This document shows, in pieces, positions 42,457 to 53,700 of a DNA stretch of 64,000 bases. The position numbers and the translations under genes were made by a program. The stretch lies in NCBI RefSeq assembly GCF_963664075.1, contig NZ_OY760916.1, positions 841,501-905,500 on the forward strand, read 5' to 3'. The notes below the pieces were generated by a model. The model had not been told where the DNA came from, did no database searches, and saw only the letters and a program-made list of their open reading frames with translations. Source of the stretch: an uncultured Desulfobulbus sp. (GTDB lineage Bacteria; Desulfobacterota; Desulfobulbia; Desulfobulbales; Desulfobulbaceae). The stretch's first letter is position 1; every line of letters begins with the position of its first letter.

Positions 42457-42990
42457 ATGAACACAACGCACAAATATACAGATGCTTCGGAACATGGATT
42501 CACCCTCATGGAGGTCATGGTGGTGGTGGCCATTGTTGGCATTATGTCGATGATTGCTATTCCGAGCTACTTGAGTTGGAAGCCTGGGTATGAGTTTCGT
42601 GGTGCTGTTTCCAGAATTGCTAGTGATTTAAATAAAGCTAAGATGCGAGCGTTGGAGATACGACGGGAGTGTCGGGTTGTGTTTTGTGGTAATCAGTATC
42701 AAATCGTTGACGGTGATAAAACCATGGGGTCGGATTGGACATTAATTACAGGAAATTCTACCTGCTTAACAAATGCAGAGCAGTCTACATTGTCCACTGC
42801 CGGACGTCGTGTGAGAAATGTATCACTTGCTGACTATAATAATGTCACTGCGACTATTAATAACCCAATAATCTTTTCACCTAGAGGGCTTGCCAGGTCT
42901 AATGTGACCACCACTGTAACCCATGGAAGTAGTAATGATTCTGTCGGGATTACAGTTATTCAAACTGGTCGAGTGCATGTGGGGTGGTGA
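42457..42990 (+). CDS. Minor pilin, FimT/GspH type
   Basis: 177 residues. Type III prepilin signal with Gly14 then FTLMEVMVVVAIVGIMSMIA; the core GspH/FimT region follows (RIASDLNKAKMRALEIRRECRVVF). Minor pilins of this type prime pilus assembly and carry PilY1 to the tip. First of a five- to six-gene operon with overlapping or close genes. Ribosome site GGAGGG six bases before the ATG. Confidence 0.88.
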   Translation: MNTTHKYTDASEHGFTLMEVMVVVAIVGIMSMIAIPSYLSWKPGYEFRGAVSRIASDLNKAKMRALEIRRECRVVFCGNQYQIVDGDKTMGSDWTLITGNSTCLTNAEQSTLSTAGRRVRNVSLADYNNVTATINNPIIFSPRGLARSNVTTTVTHGSSNDSVGITVIQTGRVHVGW

Positions 42991-43664
42991 TGCTGAAATT
43001 TTATCGTAATTCAAATGGCTTTACTCTTGTAGAGTTGCTGATTGCAATGGTTATTCTTGGCGTAGTCCTGACTGGTGTAGTACGCATGTTCAGTAATACG
43101 GGGCGTTATCATACTGCACAAGAGATGATGGTTGCACTAACTCAGGACCTTCGTGCAGTGAAACAGCTTATGGTCTATGACCTGAGAACAGCTGGTTGTG
43201 ATCCAAAGAATAAGGGTACTTTTGGATTCCAAGTTGATGGTGATGATCGTTATGATACTGATAGTAATTCAATTCATTTTACCATGGATATAGACAATGG
43301 TGATGGCGATGAATTTCTAGAGCCAGATGGGGTGGCCGATAACGATGAGGATATCATGTACTACCGTGATGACTGTAATGGGACCGTGCTGGCATCAGGA
43401 AATACGACTCCAGGTTGTTTGAGAAGAAAACTTGGAACTGGTTCTGGGCAATCAATGATCACAGATGTTACGAAATTTGAAGTCCACTATTTCGATCAGA
43501 ACGGAACAGAGTTGACCGGGGCAAACTTGGCAAGTCTTGGTAAGTTAGAAAAAATTGATACTGTCCAGGTGATAATTGAAGCGCAAGTAGCTGAACCGAG
43601 CAAAGTGAGTGCTAATGTTGAAACCCAACAATTAGACTTTCGTGTCTTGGTAAGAAACGGATAA
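42990..43664 (+). CDS. pilW: Minor pilin, PilW-like
   Basis: 224 residues from ATG 42990, which shares its A with the previous stop (TGATG); two GTG codons at 42984 and 42987 are alternatives. N-terminal signal NSNGFTLVELLIAMVILGVVLTGVVRM, and an aspartate-rich stretch DIDNGDGDEFLEPDGVADND that could bind calcium. PilW is known to work with PilX/PilV/PilY1 in tip assembly. Context agrees. Confidence 0.85.
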   Translation: MLKFYRNSNGFTLVELLIAMVILGVVLTGVVRMFSNTGRYHTAQEMMVALTQDLRAVKQLMVYDLRTAGCDPKNKGTFGFQVDGDDRYDTDSNSIHFTMDIDNGDGDEFLEPDGVADNDEDIMYYRDDCNGTVLASGNTTPGCLRRKLGTGSGQSMITDVTKFEVHYFDQNGTELTGANLASLGKLEKIDTVQVIIEAQVAEPSKVSANVETQQLDFRVLVRNG

Positions 43665-43681
43665 CAGTTTGGAGTAACCGG

Positions 43682-44065
43682 ATGGGTAAAGATCTTACAA
43701 ATCAGACAGGTTTTACTCTTATAGAAGTCACTATGGCAATGGTGATTCTTGGGGTTGGCATTATGTCCATAGTCGCTCTGCAAACACGAGACATGATGTA
43801 TAACAACAATTCTCGCAGGCAGGCCGAAGCCTATACATGGGCTATGGATCGAATTGAGCATTTGCGGGCGCTTTCCTATACAGATACAGATTTGGGCGTT
43901 AGCGCTACAGAAAAAACAGCCTCCGAGGGGCCCTATTCGATTCGGTGGTTAGTCAGCGATAACTCTACAGATGTAGCGAACACCAAAAAGGTTGATGTAA
44001 CCGTTTTCTGGAATAATAACGAAATATCTAAGCTCACTTTTACTCGAACACAGTCGTCAATCTGA
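43682..44065 (+). CDS. pilV: Minor pilin, PilV-like
   Basis: 127 residues. Prepilin signal TGFTLIEVTMAMVILGVGIMS, then QAEAYTWAMDRIEHLRALSY as in PilV/GspI-like proteins. It is shorter than many PilV proteins, but has no sign of truncation. It follows pilW by 17 bases and precedes the PilX-like gene by 33. Confidence 0.85.
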   Translation: MGKDLTNQTGFTLIEVTMAMVILGVGIMSIVALQTRDMMYNNNSRRQAEAYTWAMDRIEHLRALSYTDTDLGVSATEKTASEGPYSIRWLVSDNSTDVANTKKVDVTVFWNNNEISKLTFTRTQSSI

Positions 44066-44098
44066 TCGTTTACGTTTGAAGGGAATGAGGCTTGTCTT

Positions 44099-44704
44099 AT
44101 GAGAAAATCAATCAGTAACGAACAGGGAACCGCAATAGTTGCTGCTTTACTCATATTATTGCTGCTTACTTTTGTTGCACTAACAGCTACAGATACGACT
44201 ATCAATGAAAAAGCTATGATCCGTAGCGAAGCTTTGTTTGAACAGAATTTTTCACTGGCCGAATCTGCAGCGCTCGAAGGTTTGCAAAAATTAGCGAACA
44301 AAAACAATGATGAGATGGAGGAATTAAATCCCTATCTCATCTCCAATACTTCTACAAACAAGGATTTGTTGATCGGGTCAGATAGTGCTGAAATGGCTGA
44401 TATTGTTGATCTCCTCGATGAAAACAATGATCACATTATCGATAAAAATGATTTTTACACGGACGCGAACGGAAACGGCAAATATGATTCTGGGGAAGAA
44501 CTTGCCAATCCTTCGTTTGAGAAGTCCGACATCGGCACAGAAACCTACCGCACGGCCGTCATGCTCCCCATTGATGATGATGATTCTTTAAGCGTAACCC
44601 AAACTCGCAGCCGCGTCTATCGTTACGACAACATAGGCCTTTCTGAAGATAATGGCGGTAAGTCCGTCATTCGCATTGGCTATAAACGTAGAATTGAGCA
44701 CTGA
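44099..44704 (+). CDS. pilX: PilX-like minor pilin with EF-hand-like insertion
   Basis: 201 residues. N-terminal NEQGTAIVAALLILLLLTF is the PilX signal and helix, in which the cleavage-site glycine is followed by Thr rather than Phe, as in PilX/GspK proteins. The middle has LDENNDHIIDKNDFYTD and ANGNGKYDSGEE, two calcium-loop-like stretches (EF-hand/dockerin type), which is unusual for PilX. It ends 28 bases before the PilY1-type gene start at 44733. Confidence 0.82.
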   Translation: MRKSISNEQGTAIVAALLILLLLTFVALTATDTTINEKAMIRSEALFEQNFSLAESAALEGLQKLANKNNDEMEELNPYLISNTSTNKDLLIGSDSAEMADIVDLLDENNDHIIDKNDFYTDANGNGKYDSGEELANPSFEKSDIGTETYRTAVMLPIDDDDSLSVTQTRSRVYRYDNIGLSEDNGGKSVIRIGYKRRIEH

Positions 44705-44732
44705 TAGTCTCTCTTGCCTTACGAGGTTGTTC

Positions 44733-47700
44733 ATGAAGAAACTCGCCACTCTCTATCGTTTTCTCGTGTGTGCGCTTTTTGCCACCGTGATTCAGACTAG
44801 CGTCGTCCAGGCAGCTCCGTACACCTTCTCTGTGTCCGCCGGGACTTCGGGAACAACCGTCGCTGAAGGCACTACCTCCCAAGTGGTTACTGTCGCTATT
44901 TCTCCAACTGTTGCCGCCGGGGATGAAATTCAAATTTCCTACAAAACCAATAATGGTACGGCAATTGGTAATGTTGATTACTTCGAGATAACCAGCGGTG
45001 TGCTTACGTTCAATGCAACGAGCGCCAGCGTACAGGAGATTGCTCTGACCACCATTGCGGACGGTATAGTAGAAAATGATGAGAAGTTGACCGTTCAGGT
45101 TTTAAATCCCGTTGTTCAACAGGGAACTAACACCGTTTCTTGGGGCGGAGCTGTTGATACAGAAATAACCATCACGAGTAGCGATGCTGCTACTGTAACG
45201 CTCAGTAATGTAACCCCCAGTGCTGTGGAAGGTGCCAACCTTGAATACCAGGTAGATCTCAGCAAAAAGGCGTCTGAGGATGTTGTTATTACCTACACGA
45301 TAGTAGGGAGCGGCAGTGATGTTGCAGAAGCTTCCGATTATAGCAGCAGCGGCAGTGTGACTATCCCCGCCGGCACCCAGAGCGCCTCTTTACTGGTGGC
45401 GGTAGATGATGATGTAATCGTCGAAAATAGCGAGGAGCTGACCGTTACCCTGAGTGGTGTGAGTAGTGGTGTCAGCGCGGTGAGCCTTGGTGCCAGCGTC
45501 TCGGCCACAGGCACACTTGTTGATAACGATTCAGCGGTGGTCGATCTGGTCAGTGTAACTTCCAGTGCTGTGGAAGGTGCCAACCTTGCGTACCAGGTTG
45601 ACCTTAGTCAACAGGCATCTGAGGACGTTGTTGTCACCTACACCATAGCCGGCAGTGGCAGTGATGTTGCCGAAGCTTCCGATTATAGCAGCAGCGGCAG
45701 TGTGACTATCCCCGCCGGCACCCAGAGTGCCTCTTTACTGGTTGCGGTAGATGATGATGTAATTGTCGAAAATAGCGAGGAACTGACCGTTACCCTGAGT
45801 GGTGTGAGTAGTGGTGTCAGCGCGGTGAGCCTTGGTGCCAGCGTCTCGGCCACAGGTACACTTGTTGATAACGATTCAGCGGTGGTCGATCTGGTCAGTG
45901 TAACTCCCAGTGCTGTGGAAGGTGCCAACCTTGAATACCAGGTCGATCTCAGCAAAAAGGCGTCTGAGGATGTTGTTATTACCTACACGATAGTAGGGAG
46001 CGGCAGTGATGTTGCAGAAGCTTCCGATTATAGCAGCAGCGGCAGTGTGACTATCCCCGCCGGCACCCAGAGCGCCTCTTTACTGGTGGCGGTAGATGAT
46101 GATGTAATCGTCGAAAATAGCGAGGAGCTGACCGTTACCCTGAGTGGTGTGAGTAGTGGTGTCAGCGCGGTGAGCCTTGGTGCCAGCGTCTCGGCCACAG
46201 GTACACTTGTTGATAACGATTCAGCGGTGGTCGATCTGGTCAGTGTAACTTCCAGTGCTGTGGAAGGTGCCAACCTTGCGTACCAGGTTGACCTTAGTCA
46301 ACAGGCATCTGAGGACGTTGTTGTCACCTACACCATAGCCGGCAGTGGCAGTGATGTTGCCGAAGCTTCCGATTATAGCAGCAGCGGCAGTGTGACTATC
46401 CCCGCCGGCACCCAGAGTGCCTCTTTACTGGTTGCGGTAGATGATGATGTAATTGTCGAAAATAGCGAGGAACTGACCGTTACCCTGAGTGGTGTGAGTA
46501 GTGGTGTCAGCGCGGTTGGTCTTGGTGCCAGCGTCTCGGCCACAGGTACACTTGTTGATAACGATTCAGCGGTGGTCGATCTGGTCAGTGTAACTCCCAG
46601 TGCTGTGGAAGGTGCCAACCTTGCGTACCAGGTTGACCTTAGTCAACAGGCATCTGAGGACGTTGTTGTCACCTACACCATAGCCGGCAGTGGCAGTGAT
46701 GTTGCCGAAGCTTCCGATTATAGCAGTAGCGGCAGTGTGACTATCCCCGCCGGCACCCAGAGCGCCTCTTTACTGGTGGCGGTAGATGATGATGTAATCG
46801 TCGAAAATAGCGAGGAACTGACCGTTACCCTGAGTGGTGTGAGTAGTGGTGTCAGCGCGGTTGGTCTTGGTGCCAGCGTCTCAGCTACAGGTACACTTGT
46901 TGATAACGATTCAGCGATGGTCGATCTGGTCAGTGTAACTCCCAGTGCTGTGGAAGGTGCCAACCTTGCGTACCAGGTTGACCTTAGTCAACAGGCATCT
47001 GAGGACGTTGTTGTCACCTACACCATAGCCGGCAGTGGCAGTGATGTTGCCGAAGCTTCCGATTATAGCAGTAGCGGCAGTGTGACTATCCCCGCCGGCA
47101 CCCAGAGCGCCTCTTTACTGGTGGCGGTAGATGATGATGTAATCGTCGAAAATAGCGAGGAACTGACCGTTACCCTGAGTGGTGTGAGTAGTGGTATCAG
47201 CGCGGTTGGTCTTGGTGCCAGCGTCTCGGCTACAGGTACACTTGTTGATAACGATTCAGCGATGGTCGATCTGGTCAGTGTAACTCCCAGTGCTGTGGAA
47301 GGTGCCAACCTTGCGTACCAGGTTGACCTTAGTCAACAGGCATCTGAGGACGTTGTTGTCACCTACACCATAGCCGGCAGTGGCAGTGATGTTGCCGAAG
47401 CTTCCGATTATAGCAGTAGCGGCAGTGTGACCATCCCCGCCGGCACCCAGAGCGCCTCTTTACTGGTGGCGGTATTAGATGATGTAATCGTTGAAAACAG
47501 CGAAGAACTGACCGTTACCCTGAGTGGTGTGAGTGGTGTTGTGACTGCGGTGAGCCTTGGTGCCAGTCTCTCGGCCACAGGTACACTTGTTGATAACGAT
47601 TCAGCGGTGGTCGATCTGGTCAGTGTAACCACCAGTGCAGTCGAAGGCACGAATCTTGAGTATCAGGTAGATCTCAGCCAAAAGGCGTCTGAAGACGTGA

Positions 47701-50700
47701 TTGTCAGTTATTCGATCGTGGGCTCGGGTAGTGATGTCGCCGAGGCCTCTGATTATACCAGTGCTGGCTCCGTGACCATAGCTGCGGGCACGCAGAGCGC
47801 TTCGATCCTCATCGGGGTAGTCGACGACCTGATCGTTGAAAACAGCGAGGAACTGACGATCACGCTTGATAGCGTGAACAGCAGCGTCTCTGCAGTGAGT
47901 CTTGGTACCAGTCTCTCGGCCACAGGCACGCTTGTGGATAACGATTCAGCTGTGGTCGATCTTTCCGGTGTAACCACCAGTGCAGTCGAAGGCAGCAACC
48001 TTGCGTATCAGGTAGATCTCAGCCAAAAGGCGTCTGAAGACGTGATTGTCAGTTATTCGATCGTGGGCTCGGGTAGTGATGTCGCCGAGGCCTCCGATTA
48101 TACCAGTGCTGGCTCCGTGACCATAGCTGCGGGCACGCAGAGCGCTTCGATCCTCATCGGGGTAGTCGACGACCTGATCGTTGAAAACAGCGAGGAACTG
48201 ACGATCACGCTTGATAGCGTTAACAGCATCGTCTCCGCAGTGAGTCTTGGTACCAGTCTCTCGGCCACAGGCACGCTTGTGGATAACGATTCAGCTGTGG
48301 TCGATCTTTCCGGTGTAACCACCAGTGCAGTCGAAGGCAGCAACCTTGCGTATCAGGTAGATCTCAGCCAAAAGGCGTCTGAAGACGTGATTGTCAGTTA
48401 TTCGATCGTGGGCTCGGGCAGTGATGTTGCCGAGGCCTCCGATTATACCAGTGGTGGCTCCGTGACCATAGCTGCGGGCACGCAGAGCGCTTCGATCCTT
48501 ATCGGGGTAGTCGACGACCTGATCGTCGAGAACAGCGAGGAGCTGACGATCACGCTTGATAGCGTTAACAGCATCGTCTCCGCAGTGAGTCTTGGTACCA
48601 GTCTCTCGGCCACAGGCACGCTTGTGGATAACGATTCTGCGGTGGTTGATCTTTCCGGTGTAACCACCAGTGCAGTCGAAGGTTCCAACCTTGCGTATCA
48701 GGTAGATCTTAGCCAAAAGGCGTCTGAAGACGTGATTGTCAGTTATTCGATCGTGGGCTCGGGTAGTGATGTTGCCGAGGCCTCTGATTATACCAGTGCT
48801 GGCTCCGTGACCATAGCTGCGGGCACGCAGAGCGCTTCGATCCTCATTGGGGTTGTCGACGACCTGATCGTTGAAAACAGCGAGGAACTGACGATCACGC
48901 TTGATAGCGTGAGTGGCAGCGTCTCTGCCGTGGGGCTTGGCACCAGCGTTTCGGCCACAGGCACGCTTGTGGATAACGATTCCGCGGTGGTTGATCTTTC
49001 CGGTGTGACCACCAGTGCAGTCGAAGGCACCAACCTTGAGTATCAGGTTGATCTCAGTTACAAGGCGTCTGAAGACGTCGTTGTTACGTATACGATTGCC
49101 GGTAGTGGCAGTGATGCCGCGGAAGCTTCCGATTATAGCAGCAGCGGCAGCGTAACCATCACAGCCGGAACGCAAAGTGGCATCTTTCAGGTGGCGGTGT
49201 CTGATGATGCGATCGTTGAAAACAGCGAAGAACTGACGGTTACCCTGAGTGGCGTGAGCAGTGGCGTAAGTGCGATCGGTCTTGGTTCAAGCCTCATTGC
49301 CACGGGAACGCTGGTCGATAACGATACAGCTGAAGTGGCTCTTTACCTGGTTCATGGAAGTGAGGTGGAGGGGAGCGGAACCGATCTGGAATATCAAATT
49401 GATTTAAGTCATCAAACTTCTGAAGATGTTACCGTTACCTATACTATAGCCGGGTACGGTTCCGATGGTGCTGAACCGGTGGATTATCTCAGCTCTGGCA
49501 CTGTAACTATAAGCGCAGGGAGTATGAGTGTTCCTGTGTTGATTGCAGTCGTTGATGATCTTATTGCCGAAAATACCGAAGGGCTTGTCGTCACCTTAAG
49601 TGGAGTCTCAACTGTATTGCCCGTGAGCCTCGGTACCTCTATCAGTGCTTACGGTTCAATTTGGGACAACGATAGCTCAGAGGTTACGTTGATAGGGGTT
49701 AATACCAGTGATGATGAAGGAAAACTCCTGGAATATAAGCTGGTGTTGAGTAACGAGGTCTCTGAAGATGTTGTTGTAAATTTTTCAACCTCCCCCAGCG
49801 GAGTCGATGGAGCGGAGCCAACAGATTATCTCAGTGTTGCAAATGTTACCGTGGCGGCTGGCTCGAAGGAGAAGGCTTTTACGATTGGGCTTGTAGACGA
49901 CGCTATAGCTGAGAATACCGAAGAATTTACCCTCTCTGTCAGTCTGGTTTCGAGTGCGGTTTCTTCGGTGGTGGCAGGCGCTAGCGTTACGGCACCGGGA
50001 ACAATTCTTGATAATGATACCGCAGAATTGTCAATAGATGATGTCAGTGTCTACGAAGATGCAGGTATGGCAACCTTTACCATTACCTCATCCAGAGCTG
50101 TGTCCCCTACTGCGCATATTTATTTCGACATTAATACTGCCGATGGCACCGCTGTTGCTGGAGACGATTATACCGCGATAGTAACTGCGACAGGAGATAT
50201 CACAAACGGAACGACAACAACTGTTGTTGTCTCGATCCTTACCGATAATGACACGGTGGAGCAGGACGAAACCTATACAGTAGAACTCTCCAATCTCTCT
50301 GGGGTTCCTGCAAATTTTGTGAAGGATATTGGCGCTGGAGAAATTCTCAATGACGATTTTCTCGTCACCCTTACTTGGGATCCTACCTTTGGAAACTTGG
50401 TTGAAACAACAGCTTTAGGAGTGGTCCCCAGCACTGGTGATCTGCAAGCTCTTGTCTACCCCATGAATAGTAGCCCCGCATTTTTGGCAACGGCGACGGT
50501 CCCTTGTCCCAATGGGCTTACGCATCATACCCAGGATCACCACGTTTCTGATTTTCTCGTCGATGGTGTTTCCCAGGCGGCTGCAGTTTTACAGCCATCC
50601 TTTCCCCATACATTGAGTAATATTACCTCAAATCATACCATTGAGGCTCGTTTTACCTCATACATCGATTTTACGGTGCACACCAATGGGTATGTGAATA

Positions 50701-53700
50701 CCACTTCGGGCAGTATTGCCACGGGGAGTACGGATTCCATCGAAGTAAAGGCTGGTGATACGCTTACGGTTACTGCAGTGCCTGATACCGGTTTTCACAT
50801 TGCTCAGGTGCTTGTTGATGGGGTTTCTGTCGGACATCCCGAGGTGTATGCCTTCGAAAATTGGGAAAATGCGGACGCAACCTATGAGGTCTCTTTTGAT
50901 ATCAATACATTCACTCTCAAGCCTGTTTCGAATTATAACACTATTTTTGAAGATGCAGCGGAAACGGTCGTGGCTACAGAGGCGAATGTTGATTGGCATA
51001 CGGACAAATCCTTCTTTGTCAATATGGATGACACGGCTCATGCAGTTTATGGAATTCTTGTCGATAATATTTCCTACCCATTTCCTGCGTCTGGCGTGAC
51101 GGTTAATTATACAGGCTTCAGTCTCACTAATCATGGGGGGGATAATATTGAAGTCAAATTTACAAGTGTTGAGGCGAGTCATCGCCTGGAGGTGCAGGAC
51201 TACGACACCAGTCCCATTGCAGATACGCCGCTTGATGCCACGCTTCGCCCAAAGCCCGCCTCGATTATGTTTGTTCTGGATGATTCCGGGAGTATGGACT
51301 GGGAGATAACCACCTCTGGGAGTAATGGATTATTTAACAGTAAATATTATGTCTATTCCTATCCGGACACCAATCGAGCACGAGTCTATGGTGATGTTAG
51401 TCTTGAGGCCGCAAACGATCACGACGAGTGGCGGTCGCAGTTCTTTGGCGTCAATAAAATGTTTTACAACCCGGTCGTTACCTATGTGCCTTGGCCGACA
51501 TTTACAGGAACTCCCACATCCCAGCTGCCCGCAGTCGCAACTGACGGCCTGGCCCATGCCAATATATATCGCCCGAGGCTGCATCCGTGGCATAGTCAGG
51601 ATTGTACTGATGCTATCGACCTGGCCAATGGCGTTACAACCGCTAACATAAATAACTGTGATAACTCAACGCAGGATCTGCATACCTTCCCCATGGATGA
51701 TGTATTTCTTGAGTTTGTTGATAATTCGAGTGCAATCATTGTTGATAACACCAGTAGCGGTTTTTCCTCAAGTGGTGACTGGGATACTGCCACAAACAAT
51801 GAAATGTACGGCTCAAACTATCTCTATACCCTTAAAGGTTCAGCCGAAGATGAGGCAATCTGGTCTTTTAGTCCGTCAATTACCGAAAAACATACAGTGT
51901 ATGCACGCTGGGTAGATACTAGTCAACGGGAAAATATTACGTATAAAATCTCAAGTGCTAGTTTAGCAAGTGACGTGTTTGTTACTGTCGATCAGAGCAA
52001 ACATGGTGGCGAATGGATATCCCTTGGGGAGTATTCATTTACAGCAGGTGTAACTGTTACAGTGTCTTTTAAAGATAACTATGGCTCTCGGTCCTCAAGT
52101 TGTGCTGATGCTGTCAAAATTGTTCCAGGTAGCGATGCGCTGACCATCATCAATGCCCACTATTTCACCTGGGATGACGCCGATGGCAATGGCGAAATCA
52201 AGTATACAGATAGTGATGCTGATGGGCAGCTGGATCAATCCGAAACCATCTCCGAAGATATCTATCTGGTTAATTTGACCAATCCTATCCAATACTACAA
52301 GGTGCTGAATAATGCCCAGCCCGTGAGTGGCAGTAATTTGCAGAAGGTTGCAGCGGCCTCTCTGCCATCCACAGTGAAAACCTTCGCAAGCCCCACGGCT
52401 GCGGATGCCTGGGAGCTGGAACGGCAGAATTGGGCAGACTGGTTTTCTTATTATCGAAAACGTACCCTGGCTGCCACTGGTGCAGTGGCTCGCGTCATTG
52501 ACCAGATGGAAGATGTCGAGGTGGGTATACGAACAATCAACTATTCCAGCATTTATGGTATTAGTCAGGCAGTTTTGCCTGTGAATGTTTCCGGTGAGGT
52601 TGATCAAACCAACGTCCTCTTAGAAAAACTCTATGCCTTTCAAGTAGGTAGCTATGGAACTCCCCTGCGTAGAGGGTTGCAGGCAGTTGGTCGCTATTAT
52701 GATGACACTGATACCTACACAGGTGGTATTGGTGTCTCACCCTATAACGCCAAAGAGGACGGCGATGAATGTAAGCAGGTCTTTGCTATTCTCATGACCG
52801 ATGGCTATTGGAATGGAGGCGACCCCGGAGTGGGCAATGTGGATGGAAATAATGGGACGCCCTATGCCGATGGCTATTCCAATACCCTTGCGGATGTGGC
52901 TATGTATTACTTTGAAAATGACCTCTCGAGCATGGATGATCTTGTGCCTGATGGTATTCATAACCATCAGCATATGGTGACCTACACCGTCTCTTTTGGT
53001 GTCTATGGTTCCCTTAATCCTGCTGATTTCGATCTTATTAATGGGCCTTATCCGACCTGGCTCAGTCCTTGGACTGGCGATGCTCAGAAGATTGATGACA
53101 TGTGGCATGCAGCAGTCAATGGCCGCGGTAAATATATGAGCGCCTCCAGGCCTGATGAGCTGGTTGATTCATTGCTGGAGATCATGAATGATATTGGCAC
53201 CCGTGTTGGTTCGGGCGCCTCCGTCTCCGTGAACGGCGATGAAATGTACGAGTCTATCAACAGTACGGTACGTATGTACCAGACAACCTATAACAGCGGA
53301 GACTGGCATGGCGATCTGAAGTCGTACAAGGTGGACACCACCACCGGCGATGTGCTTACCAACACACCCGTCTGGTCGGCTGAGGAGCAGTTGGCTGCAA
53401 AGTTGACCACTTCAGGTGCTGGGCATGTGAACAGGATCATTGCTACCTATACGGGTGAAACGGGGGTCCCCTTCAGATGGGGTAATCTGACAACACTGCA
53501 GCGGGCTCAGCTCTATCCCCATTTTATTGCATCGACCTCCACTACACTGACAGGAGAGGATGTTGTTAATTATCTGCGGGGGTACAAGGCATACGAAACA
53601 TCTGCTTCCACTGGTGAGTTCAGAGAGCGGGATGCTTCCCATCCTATCGGGGATGTTATTCATTCGCTTGCGCGCTTTGAAGATGATGTGCTCTATGTGG

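Noticed and set aside
48291..49175. 294-codon open frame antisense to the Calx-beta array, and a series of 81-codon frames every 345 bases
   Set aside because: They arise from the periodic repeat and have no start signals or family.
45213..49352. Regular repeats that could suggest a CRISPR-like or satellite array
   Set aside because: The period is 345 bases, always in frame, and codes for Calx-beta domains; there are no short repeats with unique spacers.
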